The notes below the pieces were generated by a model that ran no database searches, was not told the DNA's origin, and was given only the letters and a program-made list of their open reading frames with translations. From Marasmius tenuissimus (Eukaryota > Basidiomycota > Agaricomycetes > Agaricales > Marasmiaceae): 64,000 bases of DNA. Below are positions 11,946 to 22,990 of this stretch, one piece after another. The stretch lies in NCBI GenBank assembly GCA_029532415.1, contig JAQOTA010000054.1, positions 806,001 through 870,000 on the forward strand, in the 5' to 3' direction. How positions within the stretch are numbered: position 1 is the stretch's first letter; each line of letters starts with the position of its first letter. The position numbers were made by a program, and so were the translations under genes.

Positions 11946-12840
11946 TTCAAATTTGAGTACTCTAAATGACCCTCGTCTTGGCTATTCAGTTGCAAGTGAG
12001 GCGGCGAGGTCAACTCAACGGAAAACAGCTTGAACAAGACACGAACCCGCTGTCACAATCTCCCAGCTGTTCCCCAATTTGGGTTGACGGAAACAGATGA
12101 GGCTGTGAATCTGAAGATTGCATCAGGGACAAAGAGACGAAGAGGATGCGGGACCGTAGGCAGGAATTTGAGTGAACAGTACCAGCTGTCCATAAGGGTT
12201 ACAGAACGAGGGTGATAACCATGCGGTTTTGTCAAGTGACCGGTGCTCAGGCCGTACACTGAATTAAGTTGTGCTTGAGTGTCATAGCGGGGGCTAGAGT
12301 CATACGGCCGCGTCAGCGAAAACAATTTGCGACTACGATCGGAGGTTCTGACTCCTGAGGGCAGTATTTGCCAGTTCTTGAATACTGTTGCGTCTTCCTC
12401 TTTGATTATTTTGCAAGACCCTTCGCAAACTGTCGTAAACGTGTGGGAAGTAGCGGTAGTGGCAAGGTGGTGGTGGTTTTCGATGAGGCTTGGATGTGAC
12501 ATCCCCGTGACATGATAGTCGCGATTGTGACGAGGTGAATCACGAACCGTGCGCGTGACCGTTTGTGAATTTGCCCGTCTTTTCCTTGGTCCATCAACAT
12601 TCTCCCGCCCCTCAGAGCCCAATCCGAATCGGATCCTTATGGTGAGAGATTGTAACATTGAGGCTTTCAGTAAAGTTGTGTATACTGTGCATATTCGTTG
12701 TCAGGCGAGTGTCTGGACTCTGCAACGAACTTATGAGTCATCGGATCGACCGAACATATAGTTATTAGTTAATTCAACCTCTCCAGACGTAATCACAGTC
12801 CGTCAAGACGAGTTCATCGAAGGAATCAACCAGAGTGAGT
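11946..12840. other. Gene-free stretch between P450 relic and family relic
   Basis: A 201-codon minus-strand open frame at 12053-12658 is present but has no recognisable domain, no supporting splice context and a composition like the surrounding DNA. I treat it as chance. The missing P450 N-terminus is not found here. Confidence 0.45.
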
Positions 12841-13169
12841 TGTCGCGTTATTGGCAAGAAGAGAAGGGCTTCGATCTTACCACAACAAAGGATTGACAGC
12901 TTCAGCCGTTGGGATATCCCTCATCCGAGTGGCCGTCATTTAGGGGGTTTGAGGTGGGTCCTAATCAGTTGAAAATCCTCTCGAAAATAACATGACCCGC
13001 TCGATCCGTTCATGCAAGTTGCTGAGATCCGGCGCTTTCCTCGTACGTCCACCTGACTGGGCTTCAGGACGACTACAAGATGGAAGTCGATTCTGCATCG
13101 GTGGACTCTGGTACCGTTGGAATTTCGCCTGATTCGGCGGACATGGACATGGTTGTGGACAGTTGCTAG
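12841..13169 (+). pseudogene. C-terminal relic of the FamA-type family
   Basis: Only the last part of a family member survives. Near 12847-12900 it reads YWQEEKGFDLTTT, matching the WQEAKGFDPATTDFARS block of intact copies, and is then interrupted by a TGA. Near 12910 LQPLGYPSSE echoes the SLGYP motif. The final piece ends SADMDMVVDSC before a TAG at 13167-13169, equivalent to the acidic MDMDVDSY tail. The upstream 80 percent of the gene is absent. It sits 400 bp upstream of the secreted-protein gene at 13568, the same neighbour order as at three other sites in the window. Confidence 0.65.
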
Positions 13170-13567
13170 CCCCTCGCTGTTATTGGATCGCGCTTCGAGG
13201 ATCATGATCAGACAATATGCGCAGTGATCACGACTTTTTCTCGCTTCGTCCGAGTCGAAAGGAAGCAATCATGCAGACCACTCCAACAAGAGTTTCATGA
13301 ACGGACCCTTTTGCCGAAACTTGTGTCTAATTGACATCCGAAGATCGAAAACATCGATTCGATCGTATTGACCGACAGTTGCATCCGCTTTGAGAGTCAG
13401 TGTTTAGACTTTCACCAAACCCAGGCCCCTGTCCGATTTCCAAACCTCCCAAAGATCAGAATCAGTATAAATACAGCTCAAAATTTCGCAGAGAGTCCAT
13501 CATCGACATCTTCTGTCTCTAATCACCAATCAAGTCTTTCTCGACACCACCACACTCGTTAACAACA

Positions 13568-14343
13568 ATGCCTTCCCTCCGTTCGCTCACTACTCTCTTC
13601 CTTGCCGGCGCGTCTTTCGCGTCTGCTATGGTCCTCCCCCTTAACACCCACGACTTGAAGCTCACTGTGCCCGCGCTATCTACACGATGCGACGCAACCT
13701 GTGCTGCTAAAGCCGCCCCCGTCCCTGTCATCATTGGAGACGTCCAGAACAAGATTTCTCCCATGCTTGAGAAGATCCGTGAGTTCTTCATCACATCCCG
13801 AGAGCTCGACTTCGTGGCTAACGCTGAGATTTTTTTCAGACGCGCTGAAAGAATGCAAGGCCGACGAGATCAAGCCCATCGTCACCGATATCACCGCCAT
13901 TATCGATGACGCTACTGCTCAGGTCAAGGCCTATGTCGATGCCAAGGTCGACTTGAACATCGCCCTCGCTGCCGCCGCCAACGTCGAGGCCAGCGTTGCT
14001 GTTACCCTCGATGTTATCGTCCGCTTGTTTATCAGCTTGGTCGCCGTGAGTCTACATCTCCATCTCTTCTCTCCTTCTCGTTCTCATGGTAGAGTCTTGT
14101 GTCTAGTCCGTCGTCGTCTGCATCAAGGCCGCCCTTAGCGTCACCGCCAAGGTCGAGTTGGATGCTTGCATCAAGATCTTCGCATCCCTCTGTGTCAGCC
14201 TCTCCGCCTTCGTCTCTGTCTGCTGCCAGCTCGTCGTGGGATTGGCCCTGTCCCTCGCCGTCCAGCTCACCGCCTTCGTTGCGTTGTGTGCCCAGTTGGG
14301 TCTTGATGCATCCGTTACTGCGTTCTTGAAGGTTCTCTTGTAA
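13568..14343 (+). CDS. Small secreted Ala/Val/Leu-rich protein, copy 1
   Basis: Exons 13568-13778, 13840-14045 and 14107-14343 total 654 nt and encode 217 residues. MPSLRSLTTLFLAGASFASA is a clear signal peptide. The mature part begins with a short spacer containing CDATCAAKAAPVPVIIGD, then KISPMLEKI, then HALKECKADEIKPIVTDI at the second exon. The C-terminal half is a series of hydrophobic helices rich in Ala, Val, Leu and Cys (for example FASLCVSLSAFVSVCCQLVV). Cys spacing does not follow the eight-Cys hydrophobin pattern. I recognise this as an uncharacterised class of mushroom secreted proteins, not a named family. A paralogue is intact at 39297-40217, and relics lie at about 41.6, 52.3 and 61.8 kb. 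Cell-wall or surface association is only a guess. Confidence 0.85.
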
Positions 14344-15359
14344 GGAGATGGTCGATATGAGCTTCGGAGAATGAGTTCCAGGTCATATGTAGTCTATTTG
14401 GATTGCTCGGGACTTCGGAGCTTGAAGGCCTCTTGATAATACCCCGTCTATACGACCACTTTCAATATTTTAGATTCATCATATTTTGGAGTGATGTTCA
14501 AACACAAATTTCAACCAGCAAATGAGTTGAAGCTATTCCTCGTACCAAAATCGAGTACCTAGACAAAGCTGCCGGACCACTGTGGGGGGATTTCGAGGGC
14601 AAGTTCCGAAGGAGGCGAGTAAAACTGATCATCAAGAGGGTATCGAGGGGTAGAGCGATTGGTTTGCAACGACAATTTGCCAGGAACGAATCCGCGAGCG
14701 AGTACACACGGTGTTCATATTCTCCCGGTCAGTGACTGATGAGTTGTTGACTGTTGCTTCGTAGTAGGAATCTTTCGATCTTCGATCGTTTTCAGCCTCT
14801 AAGACCTAACCTCCTTCTCTACTATATGAGTCTTCGAGGTGATGAATAGGACAAGGTGCGACACGGCTTACCCAGCCGCCCAGACCGAGATGATTGTGCT
14901 TCGTTGCCCATCAGTTGTCTGGCTTGGGCCGGGTTTTCTTTTAGATGTATCCGCCTTTGTATAGTCGAGCTCGAGCTGGTATGTGAAGCGTTGAGTCTAC
15001 TAATACCGCACTTAGATAGTGCTAGCACACACCTTGATTCCAGTACCCCTGTCGCCAATCCCAATGTCTGATGGTTGACCCTCTCCTGCTTACAAAAGTT
15101 CTTTTGTCGCATTGCGAGCTATCCAAGCATCGTGAGCGGCGAAGGAAAGTTGGAGAGAAGACAAAGGGATCTATGGGAAGCTGTGGATTAACGAGCGTAG
15201 GGCGAGTCGAGCTGTCGAGAAAAATTCACCTTCAGCTTCGGCTATTCAAAGTCAATTTCTCGGGCTGTGCTGGTGGGAAGGGCCGGCCGGCACCGGGACC
15301 ATTCTCAGCCCGGTCCATCTCTGAATTCTCACGCCTGGCCCTTGTTCTTTGACCTCCAA
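14344..15359. other. Intergenic region, no supported gene
   Basis: Several short frames on both strands, none with a recognisable domain or homology to other parts of the window. It ends where the tandem duplication begins (about 15360). Confidence 0.45.
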
Positions 15360-18030
15360 GCTTCAAGACGATTTAACCACATCCCCGCCAGAGTTTGACC
15401 ATCAAGAGCTTCGCTCATAGCAGAGTACCTAGCCCGGACTACTTCGGAGTCCTCAACATCTGCATCAGATGGGATTCGACGCCCCGCCGACACAAACAAA
15501 AACAGATTTCGGCCGCCCCTAGCACCGCGTGCGACTTTTCTAGGATAGATTCGACAACCAATCGAGCGCTGATACAGCACTTTACCTCCAACCACCACCA
15601 TCCTCTACGGAAATGTTTAATCGCTCAAGGTCCTCAAGGATCTCGGGAGGAACGTTTAGCGTCGTTCACGGGACTCAGCACATCAACTACTATACACAAT
15701 CGCCACGAGATCGGCGTCGCTTTCGTCCTGGAGAGGAATGGAAGGAGGAAATCTACTCCGAGGTGTGTCAGCTACCTCGCAGGTTTACGAGTCGTTTGAC
15801 ATTCTCGATTTTCAGTATGAGCGAACGCCTAGGGGGCACATCAAGCTCGTCGAAACATTCTCAGACACTCAAGTGGATTCATTCGACGAAACGGTTTCGG
15901 GGGCGTATGAAAATAACCGCATCGTCACTCTCAGGGCAAGGCGCATCATTCACCTAGCTTCCATCATTAACGGAACCCAAGAATCTCAGCCGTCCTTGTC
16001 TATCAAATATACCGGACGGGACGCAAAGAAGGTGATTTCCAACTGGTCCTCCGTTGACCCAATCTCGAATTGATTTCGGTCCAGCTTTTCAAGGCGGACA
16101 TCTTAATATTCTCTCAGATCAAGTGCGCTATGGCTGCTGTGTACACCCTCTGGCAACACTCTCACCGCAGATTAGGGACCCAATATTTCCGCAACTGCGC
16201 AGCTGAAGTGACTCCGATATTCCGATGGTTGTTTTCCATGATGGTGTGTATAGGCTCCCTCATCAGTCTGAGGCGATCATTGAACAACATCCTTACATGT
16301 AACTTGCTTCTTAAGCATTGATTCCAGTCAGACAAGTTGTCGAACACGTGCAGAATTCTCTGGAAGCGAGGTTATTCATTCGCACTCAAGCAGAAAGAGT
16401 ATGTGCCAGGTGATTCAGGATCTCGTCGTTTCCACCGACTTCCCGTCGTCATGTCCAACTATTCTATGGTGTAACAGCACTAATCTCTGGATCCGTCCGG
16501 AGACGGGAGACATTTGCCTTGGCCCTGCTGGACCCCCTCTTTCCCATCCATTCTTCATCTTCCAGCGGGAATATCTAGGTCCATACCCAAACGTTCCACC
16601 GTTACCTCCCAACGTGTACAACAACCACACACTCTTTGACTACGTACTGAAGAATGCAACGAACGAGCATGTTCTCCAAGCATTCTCGGATCAGGCTACA
16701 AGGTCACGGTTACACCTCTCTGAGTTTGTCCACTACCGCAATATCAATCATATATGGTCGTCTGTTCAATTTGATCAGCAGACTGTGGCCAGATTCCCCG
16801 CACCTTCTTGGATTCTCACTTTTAGATGCTCTTCCGACGTCGAGTTTCCTCATTCCGCGAAGCCACCAGAGACAATAATGGAAGACGGAAGGTTTCGGTA
16901 GACCTCTTGCTCGTTAAAGTTACCCGCAGCTCGTACTCAATGTCGGCACAGGCTCACAATAACGAACCCTCACATCCCAATTTCATGGATCCAGTTCGAC
17001 ACGAACCGCGACCGGAGAATCTCTCACCACGAGGCATGGTTGAGCCAAGCTGTCTATGTCTTCAACGTCTTGGGTGTTCCGAGGGAAGAATGGGAGGGTT
17101 ATAGTACGTCTTGATGACTGGCTGGTGTGCGATGTTTTTGGATTGTTGATCGCAATCAATCTCTAGCGCTCGGGGATACTATAATGGACCTCTACCTTTT
17201 TTCCCACAGGGGTAACACTCAGGTGCCACTCGACGCTCAACTCAAGCCACCATGTTATCTTTTCGTCCTACCGCCGCCACGGCTGCCTGACACAACTCCT
17301 GATGTGGCTTCTTGGTTACAAGCACCCGCTGAGAGCTTGTATTACTGGTCGCTCGATCCTAACGGAGATTCAGTGATGCCTGAAACGCAGCGTGTAGCGC
17401 TTGGCCTGCCTTTATACTATCAAAACGTTATCCCACTAGAGCTCGGTCAATGGAAGGCTGAAGTCTACGATCTTGTGAGACAATGGCAGGAAGCCAAAGG
17501 GTTTGATCCCGCGACGACGGATTTCGCTCGGTCAATGGGGTATCCAATCGTCGAAATCCTTCCTCAGGATGACGACCGTTTCGAAAGTAAGGTCGAAGTC
17601 GACGAAGGTGAGAACTAATTTCTTTTCCGCCCTCCAAACCAACCGAGAGGAGCTCTTCTAACGTTGACATGGGTAGACGCGAATACCGAACCTCCAGGGT
17701 GGGAGCCAATGCAGGTAGACGAGTGTCCCAATTTCGAGGCTATGCCCGATTCCCAGTATCCGATAATGCAGTCAGAACGCCTCGGTGGAAGCATCTTGAT
17801 GGACGTTGAGATGGAGGATAGCAGCACTTGATCGTGTAGGCATCAGCTACTATCAACGGACTAGCTTCGCGTCGAAGAAATTCTACTTGATGAATGTCCC
17901 AGATATGTAGTATTTCTGGTATCCAGATCTGCTGATGAGTTTCTGTCAAATTCGGTATGATTCGTTTCAATATCTTGTGTCGCTAAACCCTCGTTCAGAC
18001 CATTTGAGGTAGCGAAGGAAAAGCATGATA
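15360..18030. repeat. Tandem segmental duplication, left copy (promoter + FamB + 3' flank)
   Basis: The 15360-15612 upstream DNA (for example AGACGATTTAACC, TTCGCTCATAGCA, CATCTGCATCAGATG) reappears at about 18945-19095 and 20619-20711. The gene bodies match, and the 3' flank 17832-18030 matches 22991-23235. The left copy lacks both transposons found in the right copy and so preserves the empty insertion site of the Tc1/mariner element at about 15516-15530. Confidence 0.8.
15613..17831 (+). pseudogene. FamB: broken member of the expanded family
   Basis: Left copy of the FamB/FamC pair. It starts with MFNRSRSSRISGGTFSVVHG, has WIRPETGDICLGPAGPPL, then the LPPPRLPDTTPDVASWL and EAKGFDPATTDFARSMGYP blocks, and ends with the tail MDVEMEDSST at 17829-17831. 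Three defects show in the homologous frame. Exon 4 (about 16174-16246) has an in-frame TGA where FamC reads SFND. The intron after the QAER motif is reduced to an 11-nt remnant near 16399, too short to splice, whereas FamC keeps 62 nt there. The third donor shares FamC's one-base shift. The other exon borders still match the intact copies, so loss is recent. Use of another frame seems unlikely because the homology runs in the broken one. Confidence 0.72.
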
Positions 18031-18134
18031 GTCTCAAACTTTAGTCGCTCTCGGTGTCATGGTTAGAGAGAAGAATCGGGTACAATCACTGTAGTAGAGA
18101 TATACTTAATTTTGGTATCAAGTAGAGGTAATTG
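17832..18134. other. 3' flank of FamB up to the MITE
   Basis: Non-coding DNA shared with 22991-23235 downstream of FamC, including the CGCGTCGAAG and ATATGTAG stretches. The MITE target site GGTAATTG ends at 18134. Confidence 0.6.
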
Positions 18135-18841
18135 AGGACCCGGGAAACTCCCCTATGGGTTCGGCCAAAATTTTTTCGTTTTGAGGCCTGAAATATGCAA
18201 TTTTTTGGCAACTCAGAGGGTCAAAAATGACAATTTTGGCCGGGGGTGTCACATATGTCACGGTCTGTGACAGAGCGACGCGTTCTGATGCGTTTTGACA
18301 CGCGTTTTCGTCTCTGACCGTGTTTTATTATCGCTATGAGCTACTCGATGTAGTTATAATTAAGTATTGGGCTTGGTAGGTATGCCGGCCCTTCCGGGAA
18401 TCTTGATCTTGAGAACTGAGCTTTCGGCTTTCTGAGTGCTAACCACTGGTTCAACGAAGCCTCCGTGAGTCTGAGGGACAGTTGATTTGATGACTTTGGA
18501 AAAGTCAAAGAGCCTGGTCCCAGATGATAAAGCATATTCTCGACCGGTGTCAGGGAATGGACCATGGTCGGGAGCTCAGAGTAAAGGCGACGGTGACAGA
18601 AAATGGGAGAAAAAAGATTGCTCATGATGATCAAAATTCAGCGCGTGGACCTGGACGGTCCGGTCCTGCACAGTCGGAACCGGTGACTGGTCGTCCTCCA
18701 GCCTGGAAAAATATGCAATTTTTGGTCGGGGATTTGCTCAAAATTGTTCAAAATATGCAATTTTGGGCATAGGATTTGGCCATTTTTTGGCCCTCAAATA
18801 TGCAAAATCGGCTGAACCCATAGGGGAGTTTCCCGGGTCCT
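18135..18841. mobile_element. Non-autonomous hAT-like MITE (707 bp)
   Basis: Bounded by inverted repeats of about 33 bp beginning AGGACCCGGGAAACTCCCCT and flanked by a perfect 8-bp direct repeat GGTAATTG at 18127-18134 and 18842-18849. An 8-bp duplication is the hallmark of hAT-superfamily insertion. The subterminal regions carry repeated AATATGCAATTTT words in inverted orientation, as expected for transposase-binding sites. No transposase remains; internal frames are short and meaningless. It inserted between the two copies of the tandem duplication. Confidence 0.85.
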
Positions 18842-19097
18842 GGTAATTGTGCTTTGTTCTAGCATAAAAAACCGTGCTTTACCCTCTGATAAAAACTTAA
18901 AGCTCGTCCCTTCAGGCTGTGCTGGCGCACCCTGGGAGCCTGCGAGACGATTTAACCGCATCCCCACCGGTTATTTACCATTGAGAGGTTCGCTCATAGC
19001 AAAATACCTAGCTCGGGCTACTTTGGAGTACTCGATATCTGCATCAGATGAGATTCGACCGATCCGGTGCCCCCAAAAACAGCTTCCGGCCACCCTA

Positions 19098-19149
19098 CAG
19101 TTACGGCCAAAATTGATGTCCTTTCCCCATTTGGGAAGGTCGCCGAGGC
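19098..19149. repeat. Left 52-bp terminal inverted repeat of the Tc1/mariner element
   Basis: Perfect reverse complement of 20567-20618. It contains the inner palindrome-like CCCCATTTGGG. Confidence 0.95.
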
Positions 19150-19260
19150 CCCACTGTCGAATGGGCACCCACCATGGTCATTGCAGATTGCACGTCATTC
19201 TACCCTACCTTACCCATTCTCTATCGTTGTTATCGATGAAACATATTCTCTCGATCATTT

Positions 19261-20391
19261 ATGGCTCGCGACTGTCCTCGAAAATATGTTCAGTGCACCC
19301 CCACAAAGCGAAAGGCTATTGTCTTATACCATGATCGGATGAAGATGCCTTTCACAAAAATCATGGAGGAGGAAGAAATCGCGGGAAGTGGTATGGATAT
19401 CAAGACAGTGAGAAGGAACTATTGGGCAGTGAAGGAACATGACGGGGACTGCTACTTGGGAAAGGGATATAAGAAGGAGAGCAATGAGGATTACAAGGAA
19501 AGGAGAGGCAGGCCAGATATGTCAATGACACAGGCAGATTTGTTCCGGGCAGAGCATCTCTTTGAGGAAGGGAAGGCAGATGACAGTGCAGATTTACAAC
19601 GGAAATATTACCCCCACATCCCAAAGCGTACAGTTCGAAGAAAACTGCAGGAATTCGGGCTCGAAGGCTTTGTGGTTGCACGCAAACCAAAATTAGAAGA
19701 CCGTCACATCCGCGCTCGCCTCGAATTCTCCTCCACTCACACCAACTGGGAAGATCTTGCTGTTTTCCTTCGCGAGATCATTCTCTTCACCGACGAGTCA
19801 AAATTCATTATACATGGGTCAGATGGGAAGAGGTGGTGCCGTAGAAGAAGGGGTGTGGATCGGTTTGCAAGGCGGAATGTGAACGGGACTACGAAACACT
19901 CAGCTGGGAAAGGGAAGGATAAGGGAAAGCTTAATGTGTGGGGATGTATCACACCGCGGGGGGTAGGAAGGATAGAAAGAGTAGATGGGAACCTTGATGC
20001 ACAACAACTCACTGAGATCTGGGAGCGCGGCCTTCTTCGGACAATCTCATACCTCGATGTCACCCCCGATTCCATCACCTTCCAACAAGACAATGACCCG
20101 AAACACACGTCCCGACTAGCAAAGCAGTGGCTTCGTGACCATCGGATTCACTCTCTGAAGTGGCCAGCCCAATCCCCCGATCTTTCACCCATAGAAAATG
20201 TATGGGCCGAGCTCGACAGACGCGTACGCCAGATAATCCCTCGCCCTCAAACCTCAGACCAGCTCTGGGCACGTATCAAACAGATCTGGTACTCTCCCGC
20301 ATTTCAACCATACGTTATCCGTACATACAGATCATTTCCGCGCCGTCTCGTTGCTCTTCGCGAGGCTAAGGGATTTTCAATCAAGTATTAA
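19261..20391 (+). CDS. Tc1/mariner-type transposase (DD34E), intact
   Basis: A 376-residue single-exon transposase that cuts and pastes the surrounding element through its terminal repeats, at TA targets. The N-terminal 120 residues form the helix-turn-helix DNA-binding part (KRKAIVLYHDRMKMPFTKI, then KERRGRPDMS). The catalytic triad is visible: first Asp in LFTDESKFIIHG, second Asp in FQQDNDPKHTS, and Glu in SPDLSPIENVWAELD. Exactly 34 residues separate the second Asp and the Glu, giving DD34E of Tc1-like elements. Length and the uninterrupted frame match active family members. ATG at 19261 is the first in-frame start inside the repeats. Lack of introns, unlike all neighbours, fits a mobile gene. 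Confidence 0.93.
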   Translation: MARDCPRKYVQCTPTKRKAIVLYHDRMKMPFTKIMEEEEIAGSGMDIKTVRRNYWAVKEHDGDCYLGKGYKKESNEDYKERRGRPDMSMTQADLFRAEHLFEEGKADDSADLQRKYYPHIPKRTVRRKLQEFGLEGFVVARKPKLEDRHIRARLEFSSTHTNWEDLAVFLREIILFTDESKFIIHGSDGKRWCRRRRGVDRFARRNVNGTTKHSAGKGKDKGKLNVWGCITPRGVGRIERVDGNLDAQQLTEIWERGLLRTISYLDVTPDSITFQQDNDPKHTSRLAKQWLRDHRIHSLKWPAQSPDLSPIENVWAELDRRVRQIIPRPQTSDQLWARIKQIWYSPAFQPYVIRTYRSFPRRLVALREAKGFSIKY

Positions 20392-20566
20392 TTCATTTAT
20401 CTTATTTCTTCATGTATTGATCACGGACATGATATATTTTCTGTCAATACTACTCTAACGTTATTCAGATAGATGTGTATACATTTTCGCGTTGTTTTGA
20501 ACAGCGGTTGTGTTGCGATAGCGGAAAAAAGTTGGGGGAGAGCGGGGAGGAGGAGGAGATGACCCA

Positions 20567-20618
20567 GCCTCGGCGACCTTCCCAAATGGGGAAAGGACAT
20601 CAATTTTGGCCGTAACTG
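20567..20618. repeat. Right 52-bp terminal inverted repeat of the Tc1/mariner element
   Basis: Perfect inverted copy of 19098-19149, followed by the TA target duplication. Confidence 0.95.
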
Positions 20619-20711
20619 TAGCACCGTGTGTGACTTTTCCAGGACAGGTTCGGCAACCAATCGATCGCTGATACAGCACTTCACCTCCAACCACCACCAT
20701 CCTCTACGGAA

Positions 20712-22990
20712 ATGTTCAATCGCTCAAGGTCCTTAAGGATCTCGGGAGGAACGTTTAGCGTCGTTCACGGGACTCAGCACATCAACTACTATACACAATC
20801 ACCACGAGATCAGTGTCGCTTTCGTCCTGAAGAGGAATGGAAGGAGGAAATCTACTCCGAGGTTTGTCGTCCAGTCCGCACGGTTATAACTAATTTGACT
20901 TTCTTTGCTATTATCAGTATGAACGAACGCTTAGGGGGAACATCAAGCTCATCAAAACCATTTCTAAGACTCCAGAGGACACATACGACGAATCAGCTTC
21001 TTGGGTGTATGGAAATGACATCATATTCACCACTGTCAAAGCAAGGCGTGTCATCTGCCTGGCTTCCGTCGTTAACGGAACCCAAGAATCTCAGCCGTCC
21101 TTGTCTATCAAATATATTGGACAGGACGCAAAGAAGGTGATTCCCAACTGGTCCCCGGCGACCTAACCTCGAATTGATCTCGATCCAGCTTTTCAAAGCG
21201 GACATCCTAAAATTCTCTCAGATCAAGTGCGCTCCTGCTGCTGTGTGCGCCCTCTAGCAAGACTTTCATTGCAGATTAGGGACCCATTATTTCCGCAACT
21301 CCGCAGCTTCAACGACTCCGATATTCCGATGGTCATTTTCCATGATGGTGTGTATAAGCTTCCTCATCAATCTGAGGCGATACTGAACATCGCACATGCT
21401 TATTACCTTCTCTTAAAGCATTGATCCCAGTCAGTCAGGTCATCGAAGACGCGCAGAATTCCCTGGAAGCGACGTTATTCATTCGGACTCAAGCAGAAAG
21501 AGTAAGCCAAATGCGATCGTTTTCACGTAGTTCTCCTCTTGATACAACAGATGTATGTGGCAGGTGATCTCAGACCTCGTCCTTTCCACGGACTTTAGGT
21601 CGTCATATCGAAGTATCCCATGGTACGATAGCACTTATCTCTGGATCCGCCCGGAGACGGGAGACATCTGTCTCGGTCCTGCTGGACCCCCCCTTCCCCG
21701 TCCATTCCCCACCTTTAACGGGGAATTTTTGGGTCCATATTCAAACGTGCCACCGTTACCTCCCAACGCGTACAACAATCGCACATTCTTTGACTACGTA
21801 CTAAAGAATTCAACGAGCGAGCATGTTCTCCAAGTGCTCACGATCCAGGGTTTAGAGTCACGGTCTCACCCCCATGAGTTTGTCCACTACCGGAATATCA
21901 ATCATAGATGGTCATCTGTTCAATTTCAACAGCAGCCTATGGCCAGATTCCCTGCGATTCCCTGGAATTTCACTTTTGAATGGTATCCCCTTTCCGAGAA
22001 GCCACCAGAGACAGTAATTGAAGATGGAAGGATTCGGTAGGTTTCTCGCTCGTCAAAGTTACCCGCAGCTTGTACTCAATGTCGGCCCAGGCTCACAATA
22101 GCGAGCCCTAACATTTTACTTCTATGGTTCCGGTTTCGCACGGATCCCGACCGAGGAAAATTTCGCCACGAGGCATGGATGAGCCAGGCTGTTTATGTCT
22201 TCAACGCCTTGGGTATTCCGAGGGAAGAATGGGAGGAATATAGTACGTCTTGATAACTAGCTGACGTGCGATGTTTTTGGATCGTTGATCACAACCAATC
22301 TCTAGCGATGCTCGTGGATACTGGCATATACTTCGAGCTCCAAGACATTGACGCTTTTCATTGGGCACCACTCCAGCACCACGGTGGCATTGATACTCAA
22401 CTCGAACCACCATATTATCTCTTCATCCTACCGCCGCCACGGCTGCCCGACACAACTCCTGACGTGGTTCCTTGGTCACAAGCACCCACTGAGAGTTTAT
22501 GTTACTGGTCGCTTGATCCTAACGGAGATACAGTGATGCCTGAAATGCAGCGTATAGCGCTCGCTCTGCCTTCCTTCCATCAATACGTTCTACCGGGCGT
22601 CGTTTGTTGGAAGCCTGAAGTCTACGATCTCGTGAGACAATGGCAGGAGGCCAAAGGGTTTGATCCTGCAACAACGGATTTCGCTCGGTCAATGGGGTAT
22701 CCAATTGTCGAAATTCTTCCTCAGAATGACGGCCGTTTTGAAGGTCATGTCGAGGACAACGAAAGTGAGAACTAATTTCTATTTCACCCTCAAACCAACT
22801 GAATGGAGCTCTTCCAACCTTGACATGGACAGACTCGACTGAGGACGAACCTTCGGGGTGGGAGCCAATGCAGGTGGACGAGTGTTCCATTTTCGAGGCC
22901 ATGCCCAATTCCCAGGATTCGATAATGCAGCCAGAACGTCTCGAGGGGAGCACCTCGATGGACGTTGAGATGGAGGATTGCAGCACGTAA
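20712..22990 (+). CDS. FamC: expanded-family member, near intact with a one-base defect at the third donor
   Basis: Right copy of the tandem pair. Exons 20712-20861, 20918-21136, 21189-21226/7, 21275-21347, 21431-21501, 21564-22036, 22106-22242, 22306-22764 and 22833-22990 follow the FamA/FamD/FamG layout. If exon 3 ended after AAG (21227) the sum is 1779 nt, a closed 592-residue frame. The only GT there begins one base earlier, however, leaving exon 3 at 38 nt and shifting the frame. Intact copies have AG|GT at this spot, so one G seems lost. Motifs: RISGGTFSVVHGTQ, LFPQLRSFNDSDIPMVIFHD, WIRPETGDICLGPAGPPL, LPPPRLPDTTPDVVPW, EAKGFDPATTDFARSMGYP, tail MDVEMEDCST. The promoter is separated from upstream DNA by the Tc1 element. 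Either it is a fresh pseudogene or an unusual splice restores it. Confidence 0.6.

Larger units (their letters stand above)
19098..20618 (+). mobile_element. Complete Tc1/mariner (DD34E) transposon, 1521 bp
   Basis: The element starts CAGTTACGGCC and ends GGCCGTAACTG, with perfect 52-bp terminal inverted repeats (19098-19149 and 20567-20618) and TA duplications at 19096-19097 and 20619-20620. It holds one uninterrupted transposase gene. Identical repeat arms and an intact frame imply a recent, possibly still mobile, copy. The paralogous sequence at about 15520 (CCCCTAGCACCGCG) is the unoccupied site. Confidence 0.95.

Noticed and set aside
12053..12658. 201-codon minus-strand open frame
   Set aside because: No recognisable domain, no introns although neighbours have many, and no homologue elsewhere in the window; probably chance.
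13568..14343. Hydrophobin identity for the secreted protein
   Set aside because: The Cys pattern does not match the eight-Cys hydrophobin spacing and the protein is too long.
18135..18841. Coding gene inside the MITE (frames at 18341-18634 and 18524-18772)
   Set aside because: Short, domain-free frames inside a non-autonomous element.
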